Shown: positions 18,269-27,319 of the stretch, piece after piece
Numbering within the stretch: position 1 is the stretch's first letter
How the letters are laid out: the number at the start of each line of letters is the position of its first letter
From: Cupriavidus pauculus
GTDB lineage: Bacteria > Pseudomonadota > Gammaproteobacteria > Burkholderiales > Burkholderiaceae
Direction: 5' to 3'
Assembly (NCBI RefSeq): GCF_022179805.1
Contig: NZ_BPUO01000008.1
Span: 342,610-406,609 of the forward strand
DNA: 64,000 bases
Notes under the pieces: model-generated
What the model saw: the letters and a program-made list of their open reading frames with translations, nothing else
What the model was told of the DNA's origin: nothing
Database searches by the model: none
Program-made: the position numbers and the translations under genes

Positions 18269-19462
18269 ATGGCTGCCAATGCCGAATTCCACTGGGCCGA
18301 CCCCCTGCTGCTGGACCAGCAACTGACCGATGACGAGCGCATGATCCGTGACGCCGCCGCGGCCTATTGCCAGGACAAGCTCATGCCGCGCGTGCTGCAG
18401 TCGTTCCGGAACGAGAAGACCGACGTGGAGATCTTCCGCGAGATGGGCGAACTGGGCCTGCTGGGCCCGACCATCCCCGAACAGTACGGCGGCCCGGGCC
18501 TGAACTACGTCAGCTACGGCCTGATCGCCCGCGAGGTGGAACGTGTGGATTCCGGCTACCGCTCGATGATGAGCGTGCAGTCGTCGCTGGTGATGGTGCC
18601 GATCAACGAATTCGGCAGCGAAGCCCAGAAGCAGAAGTACCTGCCCAAGCTGGCCACCGGCGAATGGATCGGCTGCTTTGGCCTGACCGAGCCGAACCAT
18701 GGCTCCGATCCAGGCTCGATGATCACCCGCGCCAAGAAGGTGGACGGCGGCTACGAGCTGAGCGGCGCCAAGATGTGGATCACCAACTCACCGATCGCCG
18801 ACGTGTTCGTGGTCTGGGCTAAGCTCATGGGCGAAGATGGCAAGGACGCCATCCGCGGCTTCATCCTGGAAAAGGGCTGGAAGGGCCTGACCGCGCCGGC
18901 CATCCACGGCAAGGTGGGTCTGCGTACGTCGATCACCGGCGAAATCGTGCTGGACCAGGTCTTCGTGCCGGAAGAAAACCTGATGCCGGGCGTGAGCGGC
19001 CTGAAGGGTCCGTTCACCTGCCTGAATTCGGCCCGCTACGGCATCGCCTGGGGCGCGCTGGGTGCGGCGGAATTCTGCTGGCACACCGCCCGCCAGTACA
19101 CGCTGGACCGCAAGCAGTTTGGCCGCCCGCTGGCCGCCACGCAGCTGGTGCAGAAGAAGCTGGCCGACATGCAGACCGAGATCGTGCTGGGCCTGCAAGG
19201 CTGCCTGCGCCTGGGCCGCATGAAGGACGAAGGTACCGCCGCGGTGGAAATTACCTCGATCATGAAGCGCAATTCGTGCGGCAAGTCGCTGGACATCGCC
19301 CGTGTTGCACGCGACATGCTGGGCGGCAACGGTATTTCGGATGAATTCGGCGTGATTCGCCACGTGGTGAACCTGGAAGTGGTCAACACCTACGAAGGCA
19401 CGCACGACATCCACGCGCTGATCCTGGGCCGCGCCCAGACTGGCCTGCAAGCCTTCTTCTGA
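18269..19462 (+). CDS. gcdH: Glutaryl-CoA dehydrogenase
   Basis: A 397-residue acyl-CoA dehydrogenase. The pattern is that of the glutaryl-CoA subgroup: [63 protein letters not shown], and the catalytic glutamate in [16 protein letters not shown]. It oxidises and decarboxylates glutaryl-CoA to crotonyl-CoA in lysine, tryptophan or glutarate breakdown, donating electrons to ETF. The usual neighbouring CoA-transferase gene is absent here. A divergent IclR gene and an operator at the start point suggest substrate-induced expression. Confidence 0.9.
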   Translation: MAANAEFHWADPLLLDQQLTDDERMIRDAAAAYCQDKLMPRVLQSFRNEKTDVEIFREMGELGLLGPTIPEQYGGPGLNYVSYGLIAREVERVDSGYRSMMSVQSSLVMVPINEFGSEAQKQKYLPKLATGEWIGCFGLTEPNHGSDPGSMITRAKKVDGGYELSGAKMWITNSPIADVFVVWAKLMGEDGKDAIRGFILEKGWKGLTAPAIHGKVGLRTSITGEIVLDQVFVPEENLMPGVSGLKGPFTCLNSARYGIAWGALGAAEFCWHTARQYTLDRKQFGRPLAATQLVQKKLADMQTEIVLGLQGCLRLGRMKDEGTAAVEITSIMKRNSCGKSLDIARVARDMLGGNGISDEFGVIRHVVNLEVVNTYEGTHDIHALILGRAQTGLQAFF

Positions 19463-19472
19463 GCGGACGCGC

Positions 19473-19502
19473 AAAGAAAAACGCCCGGCTGGAAAGCCGG
19501 GC
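19473..19502 (-). terminator. Intrinsic terminator of the peroxiredoxin gene
   Basis: On the minus strand GCCCGGCT-TTCC-AGCCGGGC (19502 to 19483) is followed by a T-rich run (complement of 19473-19481). It lies about 110 bp beyond the peroxiredoxin stop codon and just after gcdH ends on the other strand. Confidence 0.65.
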
Positions 19503-19570
19503 GGAAGCACACTACCAAGGAGACGACGGGCACGACCCCGCCGTTTTACGACAACGGTAAAGCAGTACTG

Positions 19571-19610
19571 AGCCGGGCCGGGGCCCCAAGCCCCGCGCCC
19601 GGCTTTTCTT
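19571..19610 (+). terminator. Intrinsic terminator of gcdH
   Basis: AGCCGGGC (19571-19578) pairs with GCCCGGCT (19597-19604), with an inner GGGGC/GCCCC stem, and is followed by TTTCTT. The end of the T tract touches the stop codon of the opposing peroxiredoxin gene. Confidence 0.7.
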
Positions 19611-20248
19611 TACTTGTTCGGCTGCGGCGTCAGGCGCAGGTACGGACGCACCGCCTTGTAGCCCTTCGGGAATTTCTGGCGGATCACCTCTTCGTCCTTC
19701 AGCGACGGCACGATGACCACGTCATCGCCATCCTGCCAGTTGCCCGGCGTGGCCACGCTGTGATTGTCGGTCAGCTGCAGCGAATCGATAACGCGCAAGA
19801 TTTCATTGAAATTTCTACCGGTACTTGCAGGATAGGTAATGATCAGCCGCACCTTCTTCTTCGGATCGATCACGAACAGCGAGCGCACGGTCAGCGTCTC
19901 ATTCGCGTTCGGATGAATCATGTCGTAAAGCTCGGACACCTTGCGGTCGCTGTCGGCCAGGATCGGGAAATTCACCGACGTGGACTGCGTCTCGTTGATA
20001 TCGCTGATCCAGCCTTTATGCGACTCCACGCTGTCCACCGACAGGGCGATGGCCTTCACGTTGCGCTTGCCGAATTCTTCCTTGAGCTTGGCGGTCAGGC
20101 CCAGTTCGGTGGTGCAGACCGGCGTGTAGTCGGCCGGGTGCGAGAACAGGACGCCCCAGCTGTCGCCGAGCCAGGCGTGGAAGCCGATGCGGCCCTCGCT
20201 CGATTCTTGCTCGAAGTCCGGTGCGATATCGCCAAGACGCAGTGCCAT
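19610..20248 (-). CDS. 1-Cys peroxiredoxin (Prx6/AhpC-TSA family)
   Basis: A 212-residue peroxiredoxin. HPADYTPVCTTE carries the peroxidatic Cys45, and this is the only cysteine in the protein, so it belongs to the 1-Cys Prx6 type that needs an external thiol for recycling. The C-terminal domain is present (NHSVATPGNWQDGDDVVIVPS and a final PYLRLTPQP). It reduces hydrogen peroxide and alkyl peroxides in the cytoplasm. Start ATG at 20248. A 342-bp AT-richer gap precedes it. Confidence 0.92.
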   Translation of the reverse strand: MALRLGDIAPDFEQESSEGRIGFHAWLGDSWGVLFSHPADYTPVCTTELGLTAKLKEEFGKRNVKAIALSVDSVESHKGWISDINETQSTSVNFPILADSDRKVSELYDMIHPNANETLTVRSLFVIDPKKKVRLIITYPASTGRNFNEILRVIDSLQLTDNHSVATPGNWQDGDDVVIVPSLKDEEVIRQKFPKGYKAVRPYLRLTPQPNK

Positions 20249-20590
20249 GAAAGAAATCTCCAGAAAAACTTTACGGAAGTAAGAAAAGGTATATGCAGGG
20301 GAACCAGCCTAGCTGGATTGCCTTCCAACCCAAACGAATATAAAGTCACTACAAAATCACTCGAAGTCATAAAGACCGTGGTGATCGGGCCTGGATCCCC
20401 ATTTTCGGGGGCAAGAAACCGTCGTTTCACCGGCCCGTAGCGTGACATGGATATTGCATGTGCTGGCGAGCTTGAAACGATGGCCGGCCGCCACATATGC
20501 TACGTGGAAGACAAGAAATGCCACAAGCCCGAGCGGGCAAGGCAAAATGTCACCCACTTGAACCTAACCGCCCGCAAACAGGAGAAACTG
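20249..20590. other. Divergent intergenic region, peroxiredoxin / DUF883 gene
   Basis: A 342-bp gap with a notably AT-rich stretch at about 20330-20375, where promoters for the peroxiredoxin gene are likely (TATATT on the minus strand near 20340), and the AGGAG ribosome site for the DUF883 gene at 20580-20584. No additional gene, RNA or palindrome long enough to name is seen. Confidence 0.5.
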
Positions 20591-20866
20591 ATGAGCGATG
20601 TCAAGACCGTTCTGTCCGACGCCGAAGAACTGCTTAAGCAAGCGGCCTCGACCACCGGCGAGAAAGCTGCCGAACTGCGCGAGCGCGGCATGGGCTTGCT
20701 GAAGCAGGCCAAAGAGAAGGCCCAGGACTTGCAAGACGCTGTCGTGACCAAGAGCAAGGCGGCCGCCCGCGCCACCGACGATTATGTGCACGACCACCCG
20801 TGGCGCGCCGTAGGCGTGGCAGCCGGCGTGGGCCTGCTGATCGGCCTGCTGCTGAACCGCAAGTAA
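20591..20866 (+). CDS. DUF883 (ElaB/YqjD-type) membrane-anchored protein
   Basis: A 91-residue protein with a long amphipathic alanine- and lysine-rich helix (about 1-65) and a C-terminal hydrophobic anchor (AVGVAAGVGLLIGLLLNRK), the layout of ElaB/YqjD proteins, which are stationary-phase inner-membrane proteins reported to bind ribosomes in E. coli. AGGAG at 6 bp fixes ATG 20591. It precedes a YqjE-like gene and a third small gene, mirroring the yqjD-yqjE arrangement of enterobacteria. Confidence 0.88.
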   Translation: MSDVKTVLSDAEELLKQAASTTGEKAAELRERGMGLLKQAKEKAQDLQDAVVTKSKAAARATDDYVHDHPWRAVGVAAGVGLLIGLLLNRK

Positions 20867-21043
20867 GCACAGGGCGAGCAGGCAGCAGCCCTCGCCCGCA
20901 TCGCATGCCCAAGCCCCGGCTGCGCATCTGCGCCGGGTGCATGTTGTACCGAAGACCGGACTGGCGCGGCCCCATCCTGCCGCGCCAGCCCCTCCCTCGC
21001 AGATGCCGCCCATGCCGGCGCATCGCTTTATCGCCGGAGCCGC

Positions 21044-21421
21044 ATGAGCGAATCCCATTCCCCCAAGTTCCTGGAGTCCCTTCGCAACCTCGTCGGTTCC
21101 GTGGTGTCGATGCTGCAGACGCGCCTGGAACTGGCCAGCGTGGAACTGGCCGAGGAACGCACGCGGCTGATGAAGGTGGCGCTGCTGGCCTGCTTCGGGC
21201 TGGTGTTCTTCAGCATGGCGCTGATGACCTTCACGCTGCTCGTGGCCATCCTGTTCTGGGAAACCTATCGCTGGCAGGCCATTGGCGCCATTGTCGTGTT
21301 CTACCTGGTGTGTGCCGCGGCCTGCCTGCTGGTGGCCCGCAACAAGGTAAAGAACGCCCCGCCACTGTTCGAATCCACGCTCGCCGAGCTTGATAAAGAC
21401 CGGGAGATGCTGCGCCAATGA
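21044..21421 (+). CDS. YqjE-like (phage holin superfamily-type) membrane protein
   Basis: A 125-residue protein with two predicted transmembrane helices (VALLACFGLVFFSMALMTFTLL and AIGAIVVFYLVCAAACLLVA) after an amphipathic N-terminus. It matches the YqjE / putative Actinobacterial holin-X style family. Despite the family name there is no lysis gene nearby, so a phage function is unlikely; an envelope-stress or membrane-organising role with its DUF883 neighbour is more plausible. Its stop codon overlaps the next ATG (ATGA at 21418). Confidence 0.8.
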   Translation: MSESHSPKFLESLRNLVGSVVSMLQTRLELASVELAEERTRLMKVALLACFGLVFFSMALMTFTLLVAILFWETYRWQAIGAIVVFYLVCAAACLLVARNKVKNAPPLFESTLAELDKDREMLRQ

Positions 21422-21936
21422 CCAAGCCCGAAGACGATTCGATCGACAGCCATCCGCGCCACGAGCATCCGCGCCCGGTCCGCTTCACGCGGGAGGTGCG
21501 GTTGCCGCTCGAAGTCCGCAAGGAATTGCTGATCACCCGCGCCGCGCTGGAACGCTACGACGCCGTCCAGGCGTTGCGGCAGGTCAAGGGCGGCGCCCGC
21601 CGCATGACCAACCTCGGCGCATGGCTGCCGCGCGTGACCCGGCCGTCCGGCTGGCTCAAGCTGTTTGGCGTCACGCGTGACTACCCGATGCTGAGCACGG
21701 CCATCACGCTGGCCCTGCCCCTGCTGCGCAAGACGCCGATTGGCCGCGTGGCCTGGAAGCTGTCGAAGCTGGGCATGATTGGTGGCGCCGGTTACATGGC
21801 CTACAAGACCTGGAACACATCGAAGCCGCCGGTACGCAATGGCCGGGCAGCCGAGCCGGGCCGGCCGGTGGATACGGGCTTTCGCGACCCGCTCGTGCCG
21901 TCGCCGCCGACCACGCCCCCGGCATCAGAACCCTGA
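21418..21936 (+). CDS. Hypothetical protein translationally coupled to the YqjE-like gene
   Basis: 172 residues, start codon overlapping the previous stop by 4 bp. A charged N-terminal half contains LPLEVRKELLITRAALERYDAVQALRQVKGG; the middle has a weakly hydrophobic stretch (AITLALPLLRKTPIGRVAWKLSKLGMIGGAGYMAY) and the tail is proline-rich. I do not recognise a named family with certainty. Coupling with the DUF883/YqjE pair suggests a common envelope function. Confidence 0.75.
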   Translation: MTKPEDDSIDSHPRHEHPRPVRFTREVRLPLEVRKELLITRAALERYDAVQALRQVKGGARRMTNLGAWLPRVTRPSGWLKLFGVTRDYPMLSTAITLALPLLRKTPIGRVAWKLSKLGMIGGAGYMAYKTWNTSKPPVRNGRAAEPGRPVDTGFRDPLVPSPPTTPPASEP

Positions 21937-21949
21937 TCAGCCGACCTGA

Positions 21950-23962
21950 TCAACCAACCTGCACCCGGTTGCGGCCGTTACGCTTGGCCTGGTAGCAGGC
22001 CCCGTCGGCCGCATCGATGGCGTCCTCGCGTTTGACCGTCCATTCGTCGACCCTGACCAGGCCGATACTGATGCCGATCGAGAATTCCTGACCACGGCAC
22101 AGGTACCGATAGGACGCGATGGCACTGCGCAGGGCCTCGGCCACCCGCTCGCCATCCGAGGCAGCGCAATATTCCAGCAGCACCGCGAATTCATCGCCGC
22201 CAAGCCGTGCCAGCGTATCGCTGCGCCTGAGCTGGTGGCGCATGACATCGGCGATCTGGCATAGCAGCTCGTCGCCCGCGGCATGTCCGCAGGTATCGTT
22301 GACCGCTTTGAAGCGGTCCAGATCCATGAACATCAGCGTGTGCGTGCAGCCTTCATGGTGCGCCCGGCCCACGGCCGCTTCCAGGCGTCGCTCGAATTCG
22401 GGACGGTTGACGAGCCCGGTCAGTGGATCGTGGCTCGCCTCGTACGCCAGTTGCGCGGCATGCGCGCGCTCCAGGCTCACGTCGTGCAGCACGACGACAA
22501 TGCCGATGGCCTGACCGCCCTTGTCGCGGATCAGTGCCACCGATGGCTTGACCGCGAGCGTCGCGTCAGGATCGTCGGCTTGCCGGCGCATCAGCAGCAT
22601 CGCCGTCTGGCTGGGCCAGGTTCCGGCCAGCGCGCGCGGCACCAGGTCGGTGACCGGCTCGCGCGTGGCTTCCTCGTGCAGACAGCAGACCTGCTGCAGG
22701 AAACAGCCGGCGGCCTCGGCATCGGTCCACCCGGTCATGCACTCGGCCACGGGGTTGAGCGACTGGATGCGTCCCCAGACGTCTGTGGTGATCACCGCCT
22801 CGCCAATCGCCTGCAACGTGACTTGCGCGCGCTCCTTTTCGGCGAACAGTTGCGCCTCGGACCGCTTGCGATCGGAAATATCGCTCAGCGAACCGGCCAT
22901 GCGCATGGCCTTGCCCACGGCGTCGCGCACCATGCGCCCTCTTGCCCGCACCCACAGATATCCGCCGCTCTTGCGGCGCAGCCGCAGCTCCACGTCGTAC
23001 GGCGCACCCTTGCGCACGTGGCCGACCAGGCGGCGGTCGAATTCGGCCATGTCGGCCGGATGCATCAGGGCCAGCAGGGTTTCGCGCGCATGGGGCAACT
23101 CATGGGGACCATAACCGAGCATCTCGGCGCAGCGCGGCGAGAAATACAACTCTCCCCGGTGCGGATGCCAGTCCCACAGGCCATCGGTACTGCCGGCCAC
23201 GGCCAGCTGCAACCGTTCTTCGCTGACCTTCAACGCATGCCGCAGTTGCCGCTGGCGCGCCATGACCCGGGTCGACATCCAGATGGCACAGCCGAGCAAC
23301 AGCACTGCCAGCCCCACCGAGCACCACGTCAGCAGCACGCGCACGCGCCGCGACGCCTTGCCCAGCGCGCCCGAGAACGCTTCTTCCATCGGTGTGAGCA
23401 GTGCATCGATATCGGCGATCTCGCGCTGCAGCGGCGCCACGCAGGCGGCGTCGCAGCCGTGGGTAGCAACGCGGTCGCGCAGCCGCCGCGCCATGGCGTC
23501 GAGCCGCGCGATTTCCACATCCGCGGCAGCCCAGATCGAAATCGCTTCATCGATCTCGGTCACATGCCGGAAGTAGCGGTAGAGTCGGATCATGCTAGGG
23601 ATGTCGGCCGGATGATTGCCGCCGACCAGCAGGCCATCTACCGCGCGGTCGCGGTTGTAGTCGCGCTTTTCGAGTTCGAGGCGAGCCTGATGGTCGCCGA
23701 GTGGCAGGGCAATCGCGGCCTGGTAGGCTTCGAAGTCGGCTTCGTCGCGCGTGTTGGCGTACCGCAGCAGATGCAGCACCGCCGCCTTCTGCCCCTTGGT
23801 CCAGAGGCTTTCACCGGCCACGAAGCCGCGCGCGGCGGACATCACGTCCACGCTGGCCAGGCAGAACACCGCCAGCGCCAGAACCACCGGAACAAACGGC
23901 CAGACAACACGCAGTACGTGCTCATTGGCCGGCAGGCTATCGCCGCCACCAGCTTGCTGCAT
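21950..23962 (-). CDS. Membrane PAS-PAS-GGDEF diguanylate cyclase
   Basis: About 670 residues. The N-terminus has a transmembrane helix, a helical periplasmic sensor of about 200 residues, and a second transmembrane helix (VLLTWCSVGLAVLLLGCAIWM). Two PAS domains follow (SEERLQLAVAGSTDGLWDW; EKERAQVTLQAIGEAVITTD), then a GGDEF domain near residue 590. The catalytic motif GGDEF is intact and an RxxD inhibitory site (RRSD) sits five residues before it, so it should make c-di-GMP with product inhibition. No EAL domain. ATG 23962 is preferred; an upstream TTG at 24055 is weaker. Confidence 0.88.
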   Translation of the reverse strand: MQQAGGGDSLPANEHVLRVVWPFVPVVLALAVFCLASVDVMSAARGFVAGESLWTKGQKAAVLHLLRYANTRDEADFEAYQAAIALPLGDHQARLELEKRDYNRDRAVDGLLVGGNHPADIPSMIRLYRYFRHVTEIDEAISIWAAADVEIARLDAMARRLRDRVATHGCDAACVAPLQREIADIDALLTPMEEAFSGALGKASRRVRVLLTWCSVGLAVLLLGCAIWMSTRVMARQRQLRHALKVSEERLQLAVAGSTDGLWDWHPHRGELYFSPRCAEMLGYGPHELPHARETLLALMHPADMAEFDRRLVGHVRKGAPYDVELRLRRKSGGYLWVRARGRMVRDAVGKAMRMAGSLSDISDRKRSEAQLFAEKERAQVTLQAIGEAVITTDVWGRIQSLNPVAECMTGWTDAEAAGCFLQQVCCLHEEATREPVTDLVPRALAGTWPSQTAMLLMRRQADDPDATLAVKPSVALIRDKGGQAIGIVVVLHDVSLERAHAAQLAYEASHDPLTGLVNRPEFERRLEAAVGRAHHEGCTHTLMFMDLDRFKAVNDTCGHAAGDELLCQIADVMRHQLRRSDTLARLGGDEFAVLLEYCAASDGERVAEALRSAIASYRYLCRGQEFSIGISIGLVRVDEWTVKREDAIDAADGACYQAKRNGRNRVQVG

Positions 23963-24089
23963 ATGAGACTTCCCGCGCCGGGCAGGTTCCCGGCCCTGTC
24001 GATGAATGCGCCACGGCCGCCATGCCAGGCCAGCCGTGTCTGGTTGTATTGTCAATGAGGCGTCGCGGGGCGTCTCTACCTCAGACTGG

Positions 24090-24947
24090 TTAATTGATCC
24101 CGGGAAGATGCACCCCCCAACCGCCTAGCAGAACAACGAGCAGCACGCCATTCAACAAGGCCAGTCCGGTGAGGATGAAGACCAGCATCGGCAAGGTTTT
24201 CAGCCAGGCCAGCCCGGCAGAGACCGACGCGTAGGTGGCGTCGAGATAGCGCGTGGCCCGCTTGCGCATGACCAGCCAGTAGAAGGTGCCGCCCGCCGCC
24301 AGCAGCCCAACCAGCCAGGGCAACCAGGCAAGCGCCGATGTCGCCATGGGACTGCCACCGGCGCGCGTGGGCCGTGGTGGCATTGGTGGCAGCGGCTGCA
24401 AGGAATCACGCAGCGATCGCTGTACCGGTTCGAAGATGGGCACCACCGGATCGGGATCGCCGGACGGGGTGCCGAACAGATTGCCGGTCGTCGCGGTGGA
24501 CGTCGCCACGGGCGGTGGCATCGCGCGCCGCGACGCCTTGTTGTCGGCCACCACAGGCGGCCTGGTCGATGCTTCGCGCACCGCCGGCGAATGAGGCACG
24601 CTGCGCCAGCTTGCGAACAACTGGTCCAGGCATCGTACGGACGTGCAGGCATCGCGCCTCTTGCGCCAGGCATCCAGATCGCTCTTGCGCAATGTGCCGG
24701 CGTTGCGCCTGCGCTGCTGGTCGGCGTAGATGTCCTCGTAGGACTCGTGCAGCATCGCGTATTCGCAGATCAACTGCCGGCCATGCGGCCGCAGGCGCGG
24801 CGATTCCGCGCATGACGCCGTCGCCGGCGCCGAGACGTCACAACGCCCCCGAAACGCCTGCGGGCACGCAATATCCGAGGCCCAGGCCACGTCGGCGATC
24901 CACAATGCCAGGACAAGGAAGAAAGCCAGGCGGCCAATCCGGTGCAT
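24090..24947 (-). CDS. Exported LprI-like protein with C-terminal membrane helices
   Basis: 285 residues. An N-terminal signal peptide (LAFFLVLALWIADVAWA) is followed by a cysteine-containing region ending CTSVRCLDQLF, which resembles the lysozyme-inhibitor LprI N-terminal domain. A proline- and threonine-rich linker leads to two hydrophobic helices (ALAWLPWLVGLLAAGGTFYWLV and LPMLVFILTGLALLNGVLLVVLLG). Role unknown; the resemblance to LprI rests on the C-x4-C-L pattern only. It lies between the diguanylate cyclase and tRNA-Lys. Confidence 0.65.
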   Translation of the reverse strand: MHRIGRLAFFLVLALWIADVAWASDIACPQAFRGRCDVSAPATASCAESPRLRPHGRQLICEYAMLHESYEDIYADQQRRRNAGTLRKSDLDAWRKRRDACTSVRCLDQLFASWRSVPHSPAVREASTRPPVVADNKASRRAMPPPVATSTATTGNLFGTPSGDPDPVVPIFEPVQRSLRDSLQPLPPMPPRPTRAGGSPMATSALAWLPWLVGLLAAGGTFYWLVMRKRATRYLDATYASVSAGLAWLKTLPMLVFILTGLALLNGVLLVVLLGGWGVHLPGIN

Positions 24948-25032
24948 GGTGTGTGCGCATCAACCATTCATGAACGCGGGACATTCATTCTAGGCAGCCA
25001 TGCCGCACGTTGCCGGATCTGTTACCGTGCGG

Positions 25033-25071
25033 ACAAAACAAAAGGGCCTGTGACTTGCGCCACAGGCCCTT
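25033..25071 (-). terminator. Intrinsic terminator of tRNA-Lys
   Basis: On the minus strand an 11-bp perfect stem (arms 25071-25061 and 25052-25042) is followed by TTTTGTTTTGT. It lies directly downstream of the tRNA gene. Confidence 0.8.
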
Positions 25072-25081
25072 CTGATCATCC

Positions 25082-25157
25082 TGGTGGGTCGTGCGTGACT
25101 CGAACACGCGACCAACGGATTAAAAGTCCGCTGCTCTACCGACTGAGCTAACGACCC
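25082..25157 (-). tRNA. tRNA-Lys (anticodon UUU)
   Basis: 76 nt including an encoded CCA. The minus strand folds as a cloverleaf: acceptor GGGTCGT/ACGACCC, D stem GCTC/GAGC, anticodon loop CTTTTAA with anticodon TTT, T stem GCGTG/CACGC with TTCGAGT, discriminator A. It sits between the YeeE/YedE gene and the LprI-like gene, about 1.3 kb from queC and near the Tol-Pal operon; a tRNA-Lys near tol-pal is also known in other proteobacteria. No integrase or duplicated 3' end is nearby. Confidence 0.97.
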
Positions 25158-25217
25158 GGAAAAACTGAATCCGCGATTATAGGGAGACCCCTATGGAGTG
25201 TCAAGGGTGGGCGCCGG

Positions 25218-26333
25218 TCAGGCCATACGCTCCAGACGCCACATCTGGTACTTGAAAGCCAGCACTGCGCCGACCAGAATCGTCGCAAACACGATGAACG
25301 AACCGATGGCCAGCGTCGACACGCCGGACAGCCCCTGCCCGATCGTGCAGCCCAGCGCGGTCACGCCGCCGGCGCCCATCAGGATGCCGCCGACCATGTG
25401 GTTGGCCACGTCCTCGGCATTGCCGAAACCTTCCCAGCGGAACGTGCGCGAGACCAGCGCATAGGCCGCCGCGCCGCCAATCACGCCGATCACGCTGACG
25501 ATGCCCAGCGTCAACACCTTGCTCTTGTCGCTGAACATCATCAGCCAGTCCAGCGTGTAGGCGTACGGCGCCACGAAGCTCAGGCTTTCCATGCGGCCGC
25601 TGTTGGTGGCGACGAACAGCTCTTCGAGCGTGTTCGGGTCTTCCGACACATAGCCGAGATGGCCCGACACGTACCACATGCCCACGATGATCAGCCCGAC
25701 CGCCAGGCCGCCCAGCAGGTTGTCGAACGTGCGGAAACCGTTGCCGATCAGCGCCCAGACCACCAGCACCGCGCCGATAGCCACGCCCAGCACCAGTTGC
25801 AGCATGCCGCGCGCCATGCCGGTGGCCTGCGCCACCACCGACGGCAAGTCCTGCGTCGACGGCAGCGTCACCGCCACGGCATCCACGGTGTTCACGCGCA
25901 CCACGCCGAACAGGCCGCGTAGCGTCATGTACGCCGACAGGCCCAGGAACACGAACACCACCAGCGACTTCAGGTTGCCCGCGCCAATGCGCACCAGCGT
26001 CTTGCTGCCGCAGCCCGATGCCAGCACCATGCCAAAGCCGAACATCAGCCCGCCCACGGCCGCCGACAGCCAGCCCAGCTTGGCCGACGTGTAGATGGTC
26101 TTGGTCGGATCGATCAGGCCGGCCCACGCCAGCACGCCGGTACCGATCATCGCCACGCCGATGGCCAGCACCCACATGCGCATGCGGCTCCAGTCGCCAA
26201 TGTTGACGATGTCCGAGATGGCGCCCATCGTGCAGAAATGCGTGCGCTGCAGCACGGCGCCGAACAAGAAGGTCAGGACGAAGGTACTCAGCAGTACGGT
26301 GTGCGTGAGTGCGGGGATGTCAATGTCGGGCAT
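25218..26333 (-). CDS. YeeE/YedE-family sulfur (thiosulfate) transporter
   Basis: A 371-residue polytopic inner-membrane protein of the YeeE/YedE family. Conserved cysteines appear in three characteristic motifs: RTHFCTMGA near residue 32, LASGCGSKTL near residue 107, and ALGCTIGQGLSG near the C-terminus. In TsuA-type transporters such cysteines relay thiosulfate through the pore. It is a full-length, two-repeat form. No TusA/YeeD partner gene is adjacent; substrate could be thiosulfate or another sulfur anion. Confidence 0.85.
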   Translation of the reverse strand: MPDIDIPALTHTVLLSTFVLTFLFGAVLQRTHFCTMGAISDIVNIGDWSRMRMWVLAIGVAMIGTGVLAWAGLIDPTKTIYTSAKLGWLSAAVGGLMFGFGMVLASGCGSKTLVRIGAGNLKSLVVFVFLGLSAYMTLRGLFGVVRVNTVDAVAVTLPSTQDLPSVVAQATGMARGMLQLVLGVAIGAVLVVWALIGNGFRTFDNLLGGLAVGLIIVGMWYVSGHLGYVSEDPNTLEELFVATNSGRMESLSFVAPYAYTLDWLMMFSDKSKVLTLGIVSVIGVIGGAAAYALVSRTFRWEGFGNAEDVANHMVGGILMGAGGVTALGCTIGQGLSGVSTLAIGSFIVFATILVGAVLAFKYQMWRLERMA

Positions 26334-26418
26334 GTCTCGGGGGTGGCTCTAGGAATTTCTGCTCGTGAACGGGGGCACTCGTCGGCGCCCCTCTCTTCTT
26401 GGTGTATCGCTCGTCGCG

Positions 26419-27102
26419 TCAGGCAGGCGTCTGGTAGCGCGTGGGATCGGCAACGCCGGCCTGCTCGAAACCGGCGCGACGGATGCGGCACGAATCGCAC
26501 ACCCCGCAGGCGCGGCCTTCGTCGTCGGCCTTGTAGCACGACACCGTCAGACCATAGTCAACGCCCAGCTTCACGCCGGCACGGATGATCTCGGCCTTGG
26601 TCATGTCGATGATCGGCGCATGCACGTGAAAGCGGTCGCCTTCGACACCGGCCTTGGTGGCCAGGTTGGCCAGTGCCTCGTAGGCCGACACGTATTCGGG
26701 GCGGCAATCCGGGTAGCCGGAGTAGTCCACCGCGTTGGCGCCGAAGAACAGGTCGCGGCCGCCAACAGCCTCGGCCCACCCGAGCGCCAGCGACAGCATG
26801 ATCGTATTGCGTGCCGGAACGTAGGTAATCGGGATGCCGCCGGTGGCGCCATCGGTCGGCACGTCCAGCGCATCGTCGGTCAGTGCCGAACCGCCAAAGC
26901 GGCGCAGGTCCAGGTCGATGATTTCGTGGCGCTTGGCGCCCAGTGCCGCGGCCACCTGCTTCGCCGCTTCCAGTTCGGAAGAATGCCGCTGGCCGTAGCG
27001 CATCGACAAGGCGTAGGTTTCAAAGCCGGCCGCATTGGCCATGGCAAGCACGGTGGCGGAATCCAGACCGCCGGATAACAGGACGATTGCGCGTTTGGTC
27101 AT
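26419..27102 (-). CDS. queC: 7-cyano-7-deazaguanine synthase
   Basis: A 227-residue ATP-dependent enzyme making preQ0 from CDG. The PP-loop motif [11 protein letters not shown] is at the N-terminus; [22 protein letters not shown] and the zinc motif [21 protein letters not shown] are present. ATG 27102 begins the conserved part. It is on the same strand as the Tol-Pal operon, but a terminator follows cpoB, so queC probably has its own promoter in 27103-27195. queE, often between cpoB and queC in other species, is absent here. Confidence 0.95.
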   Translation of the reverse strand: MTKRAIVLLSGGLDSATVLAMANAAGFETYALSMRYGQRHSSELEAAKQVAAALGAKRHEIIDLDLRRFGGSALTDDALDVPTDGATGGIPITYVPARNTIMLSLALGWAEAVGGRDLFFGANAVDYSGYPDCRPEYVSAYEALANLATKAGVEGDRFHVHAPIIDMTKAEIIRAGVKLGVDYGLTVSCYKADDEGRACGVCDSCRIRRAGFEQAGVADPTRYQTPA

Positions 27103-27199
27103 GATGGGTTGCGCGCGGAACAAGCGCGCTGGTAGTCACGCCTCGATGGGCGAATCGCGTATTTTAGCGCGGTTGCCTTGGTACGCCGGCGGTTCTTGG

Positions 27200-27230
27200 C
27201 TTCCCTCTCCCGCCTTGCGGGAGAGGGAAG
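27200..27230. repeat. REP-like perfect inverted repeat, copy 2
   Basis: A 14-bp perfect stem, CTTCCCTCTCCCGC (27200-27213) and its complement (27217-27230), loop CTT, lying between queC and cpoB. It shares the core CTCTCCCGC-N3-GCGGGAGAG and the flanking AAAACAA with the copy at 17202-17240. Confidence 0.7.
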
Positions 27231-27256
27231 AAAACAAACGGGAAATCGCCTTCCCC

Positions 27257-27288
27257 AAAAAAGAAAAAACCCGCATACATCGCGGGCT
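27257..27288 (-). terminator. Intrinsic terminator of the Tol-Pal operon
   Basis: On the minus strand CCCGC (27286-27282) and GCGGG (27274-27270) pair around a 7-nt loop, extended by weaker pairs, then comes TTTTTTCTTTTTT. It lies about 32 bp after the cpoB stop codon. Confidence 0.75.
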
Positions 27289-27319
27289 CTCTCCTGACTT
27301 GCGTACTGCCGGTATCCGG

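Noticed and set aside
21044..21421. A prophage remnant suggested by the holin-like family name
   Set aside because: No lysin, integrase, tail or other phage gene is nearby; the DUF883/YqjE arrangement is chromosomal housekeeping.
25082..25157. An integrated element at tRNA-Lys
   Set aside because: No integrase gene and no duplicated tRNA 3' end are found on either side.
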